Shown in pieces: positions 53,596-61,170 of a stretch of DNA of 64,000 nucleotides. Made by a program: the position numbers and the translations under genes. The DNA is from Saprospiraceae bacterium (GTDB lineage Bacteria; Bacteroidota; Bacteroidia; Chitinophagales; Saprospiraceae). The number at the start of each line of letters is the position of its first letter. Within the stretch, counting starts at the first letter, position 1. The stretch is from assembly GCA_020627705.1 (NCBI GenBank), contig JAHDGJ010000017.1, positions 16,473 through 80,472 of the forward strand, read 5' to 3'. The notes beneath the pieces are model-generated. The model was not told the DNA's origin. It did no database searches and worked only from the letters and a program-made list of their open reading frames with translations.

Positions 53596-54537
53596 ATGTG
53601 TAAAACAAAACAAATACGTGACTTCGATAGCCTTTTTGATCTTGTTTCATACTTTGACACAGAAGAAAAATGTGTTAACCACCTTATCCAATGGAGATGG
53701 AACGGTGAGCCGACTTGTCCTTACTGTGCATCAAGCAGAGTAAACGAGTTAAAAGGAAAAACAAAAAGATACAAGTGTTACGGATGTAGAAAGCAATTCG
53801 GTGTTAGAGTAGGAACAATATTCCATGATTCTAAATTGAGTTTAAGAAAGTGGTTTATTGCGATATTCATTTTTACTGCACATAAAAGAGGCATTTCTTC
53901 ACACCAATTATCAAGGGATTTATCAATTACTCAAAAGACCGCTTGGTTCGTTCTTCATAGAATTAGAGAAGTTTTCAAAACTGACAGACCGATTCTTTTT
54001 GGAGAAGTTGAGATTGACGAAACTTATGTTGGTGGACTTGAAAAGAACAAACACAAGAACAAAAAGACACAAGGAACGCAAGGGAGATCAACTAAAACCA
54101 AAACGCCAGTAATCGGAATTATCGAGCGTCAAGGAAAAGTATATGCTTTGCCAGTAAAGAAAGTAAACAAAGAAGTAATTGAATCTTTAGTTAATTCAAC
54201 AGTTGCAAGTGATTCTAAAATCTATACTGATGAATTTAGACCATACAGAGCATTAGACAAATCTTACGAAAGAGAAGTTGTTAATCATGGTGCAGGTGAA
54301 TACGTAAGAGGAAACGCCCACACAAACAGTATTGAAAACTACTGGTCACACTTTAAAAGAACAGTAGTTGGTACATATTTTCAAATTTCAGATCAACATC
54401 TAGAATCTTATGTAAATGAATTTTCATACAGATTTAATAACCGAGACTTATCGGATGGTTCAAGATTTGACATAACTTTAGCGAATGCCGAAAAAAGACT
54501 TACCTACAAACAACTCATTAGAAGAAAATCTGCGTAA
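53596..54537 (+). CDS. IS1595-family (ISXO2-like) DDE transposase
   Basis: The 313-residue protein has an N-terminal zinc ribbon (CPYCASS ... YKCYGCRKQF), a helix-turn-helix-like region (KRGISSHQLSRDLSITQKTAWFVLHRIREVF) and a DDE-type core: VEIDETYVGG, IYTDEFRPYR and NSIENYWSHFKR. These are the hallmarks of the IS1595 family. The zinc ribbon and catalytic acidic residues are intact and the frame is unbroken, so the enzyme is probably active. It overlaps the next gene by 53 bases. Confidence 0.92.
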   Translation: MCKTKQIRDFDSLFDLVSYFDTEEKCVNHLIQWRWNGEPTCPYCASSRVNELKGKTKRYKCYGCRKQFGVRVGTIFHDSKLSLRKWFIAIFIFTAHKRGISSHQLSRDLSITQKTAWFVLHRIREVFKTDRPILFGEVEIDETYVGGLEKNKHKNKKTQGTQGRSTKTKTPVIGIIERQGKVYALPVKKVNKEVIESLVNSTVASDSKIYTDEFRPYRALDKSYEREVVNHGAGEYVRGNAHTNSIENYWSHFKRTVVGTYFQISDQHLESYVNEFSYRFNNRDLSDGSRFDITLANAEKRLTYKQLIRRKSA

Positions 54538-54775
54538 GAACTATCCAAATGATTTAAAACTGAATGGTGGTTTTAATGCTCAATTAGACAAAGCTATTAC
54601 AGATAAGCCTAAAAGCATCAAGGAAATCAAAAAGGAACTTGGTATTACCAATACCGACATTGCTCGAATGTTTGGCTATAAGAATGAAGCATCTTACCGA
54701 AATGCAAAAGAGGGTAAGAATCGTCTTGAACGTGGTATAGAAGAGTTATATTCATTAATAAAATCAAAACAATGA
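54485..54775 (+). CDS. HTH-like passenger protein
   Basis: The 96-residue protein begins inside the transposase 3' end. Its central part, KSIKEIKKELGITNTDIARMFGYKNEASYRNAKEGKNRLERGIEELY, resembles a helix-turn-helix of the XRE/phage-repressor kind. It is a candidate for binding the palindromes before the transposase. It overlaps the next gene's start by four bases. Function is inferred. Confidence 0.6.
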   Translation: MPKKDLPTNNSLEENLRKNYPNDLKLNGGFNAQLDKAITDKPKSIKEIKKELGITNTDIARMFGYKNEASYRNAKEGKNRLERGIEELYSLIKSKQ

Positions 54776-54966
54776 ATAATACCGAATTTACAAAATTCAA
54801 GGAAGGTGACCTTGTGTATCACAAAACCGTACCAAATCTAGATATGGTTGTTTTCAAAATAATCGAGGACAAGCAAGAACTTTGTTGTCGTTGGTATAAT
54901 AACACGACCAAAGATTTTCCAAAAAAGACATTCCACTTTAGCGAGCTAGGAAAGAGAAATCAATAA
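54772..54966 (+). CDS. DUF2158-like small protein
   Basis: The 64-residue protein has the pattern FKEGDLVYHKTVPNLDMVVFKI ... LCCRWYNN, close to the DUF2158/YodC family (GDVVxLKSGGPxMTV ... CxWF). These are small beta-barrel proteins of unknown role. It is the last gene of the transposon operon, starting within the HTH-like stop (ATGA overlap). Confidence 0.6.
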   Translation: MNNTEFTKFKEGDLVYHKTVPNLDMVVFKIIEDKQELCCRWYNNTTKDFPKKTFHFSELGKRNQ

Positions 54967-55113
54967 TAGTATTTAGAAAAAAGCAATATTCCAAATACAA
55001 AAAATTTTAAAGTCTTCTTTGGGTCGTCATGTTTGATCTTTAATTCTGAGCTAACAATTTTAATCATATTTCTAAATTACCTCAACCTAGTTGAGTTTTT
55101 TATTTGTTAATCG

Positions 55114-55138
55114 TGGGTTACACAGATATATCAGTGCC
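55114..55138 (-). repeat. Right terminal inverted repeat
   Basis: The reverse complement begins GGCACTGATATA and ends TGTGTAACCCA, matching 52626-52650 with two mismatches. Confidence 0.9.
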
Positions 55139-55147
55139 AAACACTTT
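55139..55147. repeat. Target-site duplication, right copy
   Basis: AAAACACTT immediately after the right transposon end, identical to 52617-52625. Confidence 0.88.
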
Positions 55148-55176
55148 ATCTACAGGAAAATTAATTGTTCTGTAAA
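55148..55176 (+). pseudogene. Displaced 3' end of the T9SS cargo gene
   Basis: Read on from base 52625, these bases encode the residues LSTGKLIVL followed by TAA (55174-55176). This is the lost end of the T9SS sorting domain, separated from the rest of its gene by the 2.5-kb transposon. Confidence 0.85.
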
Positions 55177-55198
55177 AGAAAGTTAACTTAGCTATGCA

Positions 55199-55232
55199 GC
55201 CTGATCATTTCTTATGGTCAGGCTTTTTTTAT
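55199..55232 (+). terminator. Original terminator of the T9SS cargo gene
   Basis: AGCCTGATCAT (55199-55209) pairs with ATGGTCAGGCT (55215-55225), one G-T pair, followed by seven T's. It lies 22 bases after the restored T9SS stop codon and is now separated from its gene. Confidence 0.85.
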
Positions 55233-55294
55233 GCCCACCCAAAAATGAATTTCTGTTGTAGAAATCGTACTTTTCTTGTTCCAAAAATACACGA

Positions 55295-56233
55295 ATGCTC
55301 AAAGTTGGATTAGCTCAAATTGCTCCTGTTTGGCTGAATAAAAAAGCAACCCTTCAAAAAATAATTACCTATTGCAAAAAAGCCAAGGCAGAAAACTGCA
55401 ATCTCGTGGTCTTTGGAGAAGCCTTATTGCCTGGCTATCCATTTTGGCTGTCGTATTGTGATGGAGCAAAATTCAATTCTAAAGTTCAGAAAGAAATCTT
55501 TGCGCACTATTTCAATAATTCTGTCGAGGCACAAGTAGATCTAAAACCGCTGCAAATCTTATCCAAAGAAAAGGAGTTGGCCATCTATCTCGGTGTAATC
55601 GAAAAAGCCAAAGACCGCGGGGGCCATAGTCTATATTGCTCCTTAGTATACATTAATGAACTGGGTAAAATATGTTCGGTACATCGCAAACTCCAACCGA
55701 CATATGAAGAACGCTTGGTTTGGTCGCCAGGAGACGGGCATGGTTTGGTTACACATGCATTGGGAAAATTTACACTTGGTGGTTTAAATTGTTGGGAAAA
55801 CTGGATGCCACTTTCTAGGACGGCATTATACGCTCAAGGCGAAAATGTACACATCGCTGTTTGGCCAGGTTGCCTCCGGAATACTTCCTTGATTACTCCA
55901 TTTATCGCTCAAGAAGGGAGAACTTACTCCATTTCAGTATCTAGCTTAATGTCCAAAGACCTAATTACTGACGATATTCCACACGCAGAATTTATGCAAA
56001 ATCATTTTGACCCATGGCCTGCAGATGGCGGGACCTGTATTGCTAATCTTGACGGAAGCTGGCTTGTGGAACCCGTTGTTAAAACAGAAACACTTATAAC
56101 TGCCCATTTGGACTTCAAAAAAATTGTAGAAGAAAGACAAAATTTTGATCCTTCCGGCCATTATTCACGTCCTGATATTACCAAACTTATCGTAAACAGA
56201 GAAAGACAATCCATCATTGGCTTTCAAGAATAA
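55295..56233 (+). CDS. Nitrilase-superfamily enzyme, aliphatic nitrilase type
   Basis: The 312-residue protein shows the nitrilase triad: Glu42 in FGEALLPGYPF, Lys132 in HRKLQPTYEER and Cys166 in GGLNCWENWMPL. The Cys-Trp-Glu motif and the YEERLVW segment match true nitrilases (nitrile to carboxylic acid plus ammonia) better than amidases. It is cytosolic and homo-oligomeric by family. It follows the old T9SS terminator with its own start and is 9 bases ahead of the SnoaL-like gene. Confidence 0.88.
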   Translation: MLKVGLAQIAPVWLNKKATLQKIITYCKKAKAENCNLVVFGEALLPGYPFWLSYCDGAKFNSKVQKEIFAHYFNNSVEAQVDLKPLQILSKEKELAIYLGVIEKAKDRGGHSLYCSLVYINELGKICSVHRKLQPTYEERLVWSPGDGHGLVTHALGKFTLGGLNCWENWMPLSRTALYAQGENVHIAVWPGCLRNTSLITPFIAQEGRTYSISVSSLMSKDLITDDIPHAEFMQNHFDPWPADGGTCIANLDGSWLVEPVVKTETLITAHLDFKKIVEERQNFDPSGHYSRPDITKLIVNRERQSIIGFQE

Positions 56234-56242
56234 ATTACCTAA

Positions 56243-56854
56243 ATGAAAAGATACATTACCCTTTGTTTTACGCTTTGGGTTTGCCTTTCGGCGAATGCCC
56301 AATATTTATCTAAGGACAACCAGCAAAGTCCACAACAATCAAATCAAGCACTAAGCTCCATCGAAGGGGTAACTGGGGAAATGTTAAAGCTAATCTCGGG
56401 ACCCAAAGGTCAAGAAAGAGATTGGGAAAAATTTAGAAATCTATTTCTTCCTTCGGCCCAATTTTATGCACTCCCCTCGCCTAATCAAAATGGCAGCACA
56501 ATCACCTCTTGGAACCTCGAAGAATTTATCAGAACCCTAGGACCAATTTATAAAGCAGAAGGATTTTACGAAACGCCCATCGCTTATGACATCAATACAT
56601 TTAACGGCATGGCCAATGTGTTTCAGTCCTATACAGCTAAAAATGCAGCGGGTACATATAATGCCAAAGGCATTAACAATTTTATACTGATGTGGGATAA
56701 AAATCGATGGTGGATCGCAAGCGTCACTTGGAGTAATGCCGATACCAACAACCCGATTCCTAGTGACCTAAGTAAAGCAACTCCACAGAGTACTCCCAAT
56801 AAGCCTAAAGGAAAACTTGACAATATTAAGAAAGGAAAAATCAAACTGAATTAA
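56243..56854 (+). CDS. Exported SnoaL/NTF2-like protein
   Basis: A 203-residue protein with signal peptide (YITLCFTLWVCLSANAQ). The middle (EMLKLISGPKGQERDWEKFRNLFLPSAQFYAL ... KGINNFILMWDKNRWWIASVTWSN) fits the cone-shaped alpha+beta fold of SnoaL/NTF2-like proteins. The C-terminal tail is basic and low in complexity. It probably shares an mRNA with the nitrilase gene. No catalytic residues can be named. Confidence 0.7.
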   Translation: MKRYITLCFTLWVCLSANAQYLSKDNQQSPQQSNQALSSIEGVTGEMLKLISGPKGQERDWEKFRNLFLPSAQFYALPSPNQNGSTITSWNLEEFIRTLGPIYKAEGFYETPIAYDINTFNGMANVFQSYTAKNAAGTYNAKGINNFILMWDKNRWWIASVTWSNADTNNPIPSDLSKATPQSTPNKPKGKLDNIKKGKIKLN

Positions 56855-56877
56855 TTCAATTATTTGGTCAAAACGTA

Positions 56878-56889
56878 TTAACCGTTTAA
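56878..56889 (+). repeat. Direct repeat flanking the integrase, left copy
   Basis: TTAACCGTTTAA occurs here and at 58074-58085 on the other side of the integrase gene. Both contain an AACCG-TTT core resembling the CCG-TT crossover seen at all attC ends. Confidence 0.6.
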
Positions 56890-56910
56890 AGTAACTTCTT
56901 TGTTTTCTTG

Positions 56911-56946
56911 GAAACTAATATTGCGTTAGAATTCAATATTAGTTTC
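56911..56946 (+). promoter_or_regulatory. 13-bp perfect inverted repeat before the integrase
   Basis: GAAACTAATATTG (56911-56923) and CAATATTAGTTTC (56934-56946) pair perfectly across a 10-base loop, and the ATG at 56950 follows three bases later. It could be an operator or an RNA hairpin controlling integrase translation. Confidence 0.7.
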
Positions 56947-56949
56947 AAA

Positions 56950-58077
56950 ATGAAAGGGCCTAAAGTAACCGTTAGAAAGATCGTCCATCGTGGACATACT
57001 CGACTTGGACTATTTTTTAAGTATTCTAATGACGCACCAGCTCAACGCGTAAAGAATATTATCAAATCAATTCCGAACAGACGCTACAGCTACACCTTAA
57101 AGTGCTGGCATATCCCAAATACTCCACAGTCTATTATGGAGTTGAATCGTCTAAAAAATATTCTTTCATTTTACACAGAATACCAAAAGAAAAACAAAGA
57201 GGTCGTCCTAACAGAATTTGACGATGAGACGCTCATTCAATTACAAAGCTTTGAAAACTATCTAAAACAAAAACGCTATGCCGAAAGAACTATTCAATCC
57301 TACCTACAAGTGCTGAAGGTATTTACCAATTGGTTGAATAACAAAAAAGAAGATGGAATTTCTGAAAGCGCCATCCAGGCTTTTAATTTGGAATATTTCA
57401 TTCGTGGAAAATACTCTCGCAGCTATCAAAACATATTCGTTAATGCGATAAAACTGTATTTACAAAAAATAGAAAAAAGTCCGACCCCTTCTATCCAAGT
57501 AGAACGCCCTAGAAGAAGCAATAACTTGCCCAATGTTTTATCAGAAGACGAAATCAAAAAACTCATTCGTTCCTATTCAAATCTCAAACACCGATCAATA
57601 ATCCTATGTTATTATGCATGTGGCCTCAGAAAGTCAGAGCTCATAAACCTAAAACTTAGTGATTTAGACTGGGATCGAAAAATATTAAGAGTACGCAATA
57701 GTAAAGGAGCAAAAGATCGCGACATTTCATTGCCCATGCCCTTAGAAAATCTTTTAAAAAAATACATCTTACGATTCTCGCCCAAACAATATTTATTTAA
57801 TGGCAAAGGAAATATTCAGTATTCCGCACGAAGCATTGACAACTTACTTTCACAAGGATTACGAAGGGCTCAAATCAATAAAAAAATTACCGTTCATGGC
57901 TTACGACATAGCTACGCTACACACCTAGTAGAAAAAAACATCAACTTGCGCTTCATTCAAGAAGCACTTGGACACAAATCAAGTAAAACCACTGAAATTT
58001 ACACTAAACTAAGCAAGGAAAATATAGCAAAACTTGTCAGTCCCATTGACTTCTGGGAAGACGACACCCCTTCTTAA
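56950..58077 (+). CDS. Integron tyrosine recombinase, XerC/D-like
   Basis: The start at ATG 56950 is preferred to TTG 56908 because the latter lies within the inverted repeat region; numbering below is from TTG. An N-terminal domain (HRGHTRLGLFFKYSND ... YTLKCWHIPNT) and a SAM-like core-binding domain precede the catalytic domain with Arg241 (CGLRKSELI), Lys266 or 269, His330-x-x-Arg333 (HGLRHSYATHL), His356 (LGHKSSKTT) and Tyr365. Arg-to-Tyr spacing is 124 residues, like XerD (about 131) and shorter than IntI1 (about 166), so the IntI-specific insertion seems absent. It precedes an attC cassette array in the same orientation. Confidence 0.85.
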   Translation: MKGPKVTVRKIVHRGHTRLGLFFKYSNDAPAQRVKNIIKSIPNRRYSYTLKCWHIPNTPQSIMELNRLKNILSFYTEYQKKNKEVVLTEFDDETLIQLQSFENYLKQKRYAERTIQSYLQVLKVFTNWLNNKKEDGISESAIQAFNLEYFIRGKYSRSYQNIFVNAIKLYLQKIEKSPTPSIQVERPRRSNNLPNVLSEDEIKKLIRSYSNLKHRSIILCYYACGLRKSELINLKLSDLDWDRKILRVRNSKGAKDRDISLPMPLENLLKKYILRFSPKQYLFNGKGNIQYSARSIDNLLSQGLRRAQINKKITVHGLRHSYATHLVEKNINLRFIQEALGHKSSKTTEIYTKLSKENIAKLVSPIDFWEDDTPS

Positions 58078-58085
58078 CCGTTTAA
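58074..58085 (+). repeat. Direct repeat flanking the integrase, right copy
   Basis: Second copy of TTAACCGTTTAA, overlapping the integrase stop codon; see 56878-56889. Confidence 0.6.
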
Positions 58086-58192
58086 CAACACTTTTATTAC
58101 GCCATAACCCCCTCATTATTTCTTTCTCTTTAATATCTTACACTACCCTTTATACGCCATAACACACCAAATCTTTGGCTGATATAAGGGAG
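58078..58192 (+). other. attI-like region between integrase and first cassette
   Basis: The 115-bp region ends at G58192, the junction with the first cassette (G-TTACCGAC). It holds a direct repeat TACGCCATAAC at 58098-58108 and 58153-58163, possible recombinase-binding sites like the direct repeats of class 1 attI. A weak -7-like element (AATCTTTG around 58170) could be the cassette promoter. There is no attC-type palindrome here. Confidence 0.65.
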
Positions 58193-58207
58193 TTACCGAC
58201 AATTAAG

Positions 58208-59434
58208 ATGAAAGAATATATATTTCAAGGAGATTGGGAATCAGAATTAGAGTTAACCAACTTTAAGGAGTTTAGAAATGCTACAGGTTCATACACATCT
58301 TTAAACCAGAATACGAACGATGGAATCCTTAAATTATATATAGAGGATATCTTAGACGACAATCCTGATCCAACTAAACCACAAATTAATACCGTCAACT
58401 ATATCCTAAACAACCAACAAACAATAATTCAATCAATACTGGAAAAAGTAAATAGTGATTATTCAAGATTGCAAAACATCTATGGATACGAAGGTTCTGA
58501 AAAAGAGGAATTCATGCCTGATTTAAACACTGCTTTAGATATAAAAGGACTCATAGGATTCGGAAATATTCATGTATCACGATTTAGCAAAGATGGATAC
58601 GCTTATTATGGTTTAGAGGGTGGATGCACTTGGGACGATGAACATGGCATTGGCCTTATTCTGAATAGAGATGAAGTAATTGAGTTTGGCTCTGCAGATG
58701 AAGCATTCAGTTTTTATCCGAAAGTATTAAAGCATAATGGAGAATATGAGACATTCAAAAAAGAACAAGAGTCTCGCGACATTAGAAAGGTGATGCCTAG
58801 GAAATATAATCCTTCTCAAAAATATGGCAAATTAAAACCTAAACAATATTCAGCAAATCAATCTTATGAGTACGATTTAATAACAAGGAATTTCAATGAT
58901 GAATTGATTAAACAAATCGAAAAGGGAACAATCGACAAAGATCATAAATCCGAAAGTTGGAATGATAATCTGATCGAATGGGCAGCATGGAGAAAAAATA
59001 ATGAAGTACTAAAATATCTCGTAAAAGAAAATGCTAAGACAAGATATGCAATTCACCGCTGCACTGAAAATAATACTAACTTCGAAGGACTTAAAATCTT
59101 GATCGAATCTGGTATTGACATTGATCAAGTTAATGCAATAGGTGAAAATATTTTCTCTCATCAACTCCTAAAGTATGCAACACTTCTTGACATAAAGAAT
59201 AAATGGGAAAAGTCAGGAGATTTTTCTAACAGTGAAGACATGAACTTGAAAATGAATAGAATAGATCAAGTTTTACAATATTGCATTAAAAATGGAACGA
59301 ATAAATATTTAAAAAACACATATGGTTTTGATCCAATTAAAAAATTGAGACACTTAAATGAAGAAACAATTGATGAAGTAAAAAAAAGATACTATGAAAT
59401 CAAGAGTAACAAATGGAAATTTTGGAAAAAATAA
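58208..59434 (+). CDS. Cassette 1 protein, immunity-like with ankyrin-like region
   Basis: ATG 58208 is used; an open frame to 58175 reaches into attI and is not part of the cassette. The N-terminal 200 residues contain DIKGLIGFGNIHVSRFSKDG and YAYYGLEGGCTWDDEHGIGL, a pattern I recall from DUF6985-type immunity-like domains (low confidence). The second half has repeats resembling degenerate ankyrin units (SWNDNLIEWAAWRKNNEVLKYL). No signal peptide is seen. A role in toxin immunity or inter-bacterial conflict is possible, not shown. Confidence 0.6.
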   Translation: MKEYIFQGDWESELELTNFKEFRNATGSYTSLNQNTNDGILKLYIEDILDDNPDPTKPQINTVNYILNNQQTIIQSILEKVNSDYSRLQNIYGYEGSEKEEFMPDLNTALDIKGLIGFGNIHVSRFSKDGYAYYGLEGGCTWDDEHGIGLILNRDEVIEFGSADEAFSFYPKVLKHNGEYETFKKEQESRDIRKVMPRKYNPSQKYGKLKPKQYSANQSYEYDLITRNFNDELIKQIEKGTIDKDHKSESWNDNLIEWAAWRKNNEVLKYLVKENAKTRYAIHRCTENNTNFEGLKILIESGIDIDQVNAIGENIFSHQLLKYATLLDIKNKWEKSGDFSNSEDMNLKMNRIDQVLQYCIKNGTNKYLKNTYGFDPIKKLRHLNEETIDEVKKRYYEIKSNKWKFWKK

Positions 59435-59436
59435 CT

Positions 59437-59567
59437 GTCGGTAACAATAGACATCAGGTCATAATCGGCGAATGAAATTCTCTGAATTTCATTCTATCTT
59501 TATTTCCGATGACTACTTAGTCGAATCGTTCCCCACGGTGAACGATTACGACCGATGTCATCCACCG
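59437..59567 (+). repeat. attC site of cassette 1
   Basis: The outer arm GTCGGTAAC (59437-59445) pairs with the cassette's own start GTTACCGAC. The inner arms 59450-59468 and 59543-59559 (GACATC-A-GGTC with GACCGATGTC) pair with one extra base in the first arm, an extrahelical base as in classical attC. Between them is an 11-bp hairpin (59470-59480 with 59484-59494). It ends CACCG before the crossover to TTATACACC. Confidence 0.85.
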
Positions 59568-59590
59568 TTATACACCATCAAAATAAAAAA

Positions 59591-60985
59591 ATGAACAAAG
59601 AAATAGAAACTATAATTAAAGACTGTAAAGATCACAAACGTGAATCTTTGAAATTGAGAAATTTTGAACTCACCGAAATACCTGATGGAATTTTCGAGCT
59701 TACTCATTTAACATCACTTGATTTAATGAATAACAAAATTCAAAAAGTATCACCCAAAATATCTCAACTAACCGAACTAAAAGAACTTTGGTTAACCACT
59801 AATGAATTAGAATCTATTCCAATTGAAATTTCAGAATTACCAAAACTAAAAAGACTTCATCTTACAGAAAACAACTTTAAAAATATACCAATTGAATTAT
59901 TGTCAAATAAAAAAATAAGTCATTTATGTATGAGAGAAAATTCGATTGAATCTCTTCCAGCTGAAATTGAAAAAACATTGATTAGGGATATACAATTAGC
60001 TAATAATAAAATCTCAAAAATCCCTATGACTTTTGATAATGCAGATTTTTATTTATCACTAGGATTAAGAGGAAATCCATTGGAAGAACCACCAAGTGAA
60101 ATATTTCACGGAGACACAGCAACATTGTTTAGGTATCTTATTAAAAAGGACAGAGGAAGGACCTTTGACTTTGAATTCCCAAATGAAATAAGAACAACAT
60201 TTAAACAATACTTAATTTATTTTTCTGATTTCGTAAAAAACACAAAAGGCAAATATTTGGAATTTGAAATAAGAAACGTAGATAACGGGTTGAGTGTAGA
60301 AATTAAAACTGAAAACAATTCAGAAGAAGAAATAGCTGAGATTCAAAAATACATGCAAGAATATGTGAGTTTTATAAAATACAAAGTGGATGAAGTCAAT
60401 CCAAACTTTGAAATCGACATAGATGATACAACTAAACAATTTACTATGGTCGAACTCAGAAGTCAAATAAGAAACTTTTTTACACAACTAGAAATAAAGC
60501 AAGCTAGGATCGTTTCCTTAGAGGGCGATAGAGATCGTTATATGGAAATCCTACAAAATTTCACAAGTAAACCAACCGTAGTTAACATTACGAATCAAAA
60601 TAGTTCACAAAGCCTTTTAGTTCAAAGAAATGAATTTACAAATGAAATCAAAAACAACCTCCCGAATCTAATAGATCAAATAAATGAACTAAGAAGTCAG
60701 TTGCCAGATGAGCATAAATTCATAATCTCTGAATTAAAAGATATCGATCAAGAGCTTTTAGAACTTGAAGAATGTGAAATCAATGATGCAAGTATCAAGA
60801 AATCTACTTTCAAAAAACTCAAGAGAGTGTTAGAACAAATCAATGATGAGGACTCTGAATTGAACAAAACATTAAGTGCATCTAAAAAAACAATTGATGC
60901 TGCTCAAAAAATAGGTTCCACTTATAACAATTTTGCGGAATGGTTAGGGCTTCCACAAATTCCTAGAATATTCTTAGGAAAATGA
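59591..60985 (+). CDS. Cassette 2 leucine-rich-repeat coiled-coil protein
   Basis: ATG 59591 is used; the open frame to 59555 lies in the preceding attC. The N-terminal 150 residues are about five to six leucine-rich repeats of bacterial type (LTSLDLMNNKIQKVSPKISQ, LKELWLTTNELESIPIEISE, LKRLHLTENNFKNIPIELL). A mixed region follows, then a long helical/coiled-coil part (about residues 280-430) and a C-terminal tail ending NNFAEWLGLPQIPRIF. I recall similar tails on Bacteroidota effector-type proteins, which hints at a conflict or defence role. No toxic domain is identified. Confidence 0.65.
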   Translation: MNKEIETIIKDCKDHKRESLKLRNFELTEIPDGIFELTHLTSLDLMNNKIQKVSPKISQLTELKELWLTTNELESIPIEISELPKLKRLHLTENNFKNIPIELLSNKKISHLCMRENSIESLPAEIEKTLIRDIQLANNKISKIPMTFDNADFYLSLGLRGNPLEEPPSEIFHGDTATLFRYLIKKDRGRTFDFEFPNEIRTTFKQYLIYFSDFVKNTKGKYLEFEIRNVDNGLSVEIKTENNSEEEIAEIQKYMQEYVSFIKYKVDEVNPNFEIDIDDTTKQFTMVELRSQIRNFFTQLEIKQARIVSLEGDRDRYMEILQNFTSKPTVVNITNQNSSQSLLVQRNEFTNEIKNNLPNLIDQINELRSQLPDEHKFIISELKDIDQELLELEECEINDASIKKSTFKKLKRVLEQINDEDSELNKTLSASKKTIDAAQKIGSTYNNFAEWLGLPQIPRIFLGK

Positions 60986-60986
60986 C

Positions 60987-61047
60987 GGTGTATAACACAT
61001 GATGATGACGGCATACCCTTCGGGATACGCCGCATATCATAATTCCG
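60987..61047 (+). repeat. attC site of cassette 2
   Basis: A short attC of 61 bases. GGTGTATAAC (60987-60996) pairs with the cassette's own start. ATGATGATGACGGC and GCCGCATATCAT form the inner stem with two extra bases in the first arm, closing on a CCC-TTCG-GG loop. It ends TTCCG before TTATACCTC. Confidence 0.85.
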
Positions 61048-61170
61048 TTATACCTCACTTGACTGAAACTGAAATAAATATCTAAAATCTCACTATTTGA
61101 AATAAGCAACATCAAGCTTTTCGCAGAAAATAAATAATTAGTTGTTCATTAAAGGAGCTAATTTTAATAT

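Larger units (their letters stand above)
52626..55138 (+). mobile_element. IS1595-family (ISXO2-like) transposon with passenger genes
   Basis: The element is 2.5 kb. Its 25-bp ends (52626-52650 and 55114-55138) are inverted repeats with 23 of 25 matches, both starting GGCACTGATATA when read inwards. It is flanked by the direct repeat AAAACACTT. Inside, in order, are a terminator, a coiled-coil/HTH-like protein gene, a tRNA-like sequence, a second structured RNA candidate, the DDE transposase, an HTH-like protein and a DUF2158-like protein, all on the plus strand. IS1595-family elements are known to carry passenger genes and to make 8-bp duplications. The insertion broke a T9SS cargo gene. Confidence 0.9.
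58193..59567 (+). mobile_element. Integron gene cassette 1
   Basis: The cassette starts TTACCGAC after G58192 and ends at G59567 of its attC. One gene fills it, beginning 15 bases inside and ending 2 bases before the attC. GTTACCGAC at its start is the exact reverse complement of GTCGGTAAC at the start of its attC. Confidence 0.85.
59568..61047 (+). mobile_element. Integron gene cassette 2
   Basis: The cassette starts TTATACACC after G59567 and ends at G61047. GTTATACACC at its start is the reverse complement of GGTGTATAAC (60987-60996) at the start of its attC. The single gene ends one base before the attC. Confidence 0.85.

Noticed and set aside
56950..58077. Ordinary phage or conjugative-element integrase
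   Set aside because: No phage or transfer genes are present, and the array downstream shows cassette-specific attC complementarity that only integron recombination explains.
58175..58207. Longer start for the cassette 1 gene
   Set aside because: The extension lies in the attI region outside the cassette, so it cannot belong to the mobile gene.
59555..59590. Longer start for the cassette 2 gene
   Set aside because: The extension lies in the attC of cassette 1 and crosses the recombination junction.
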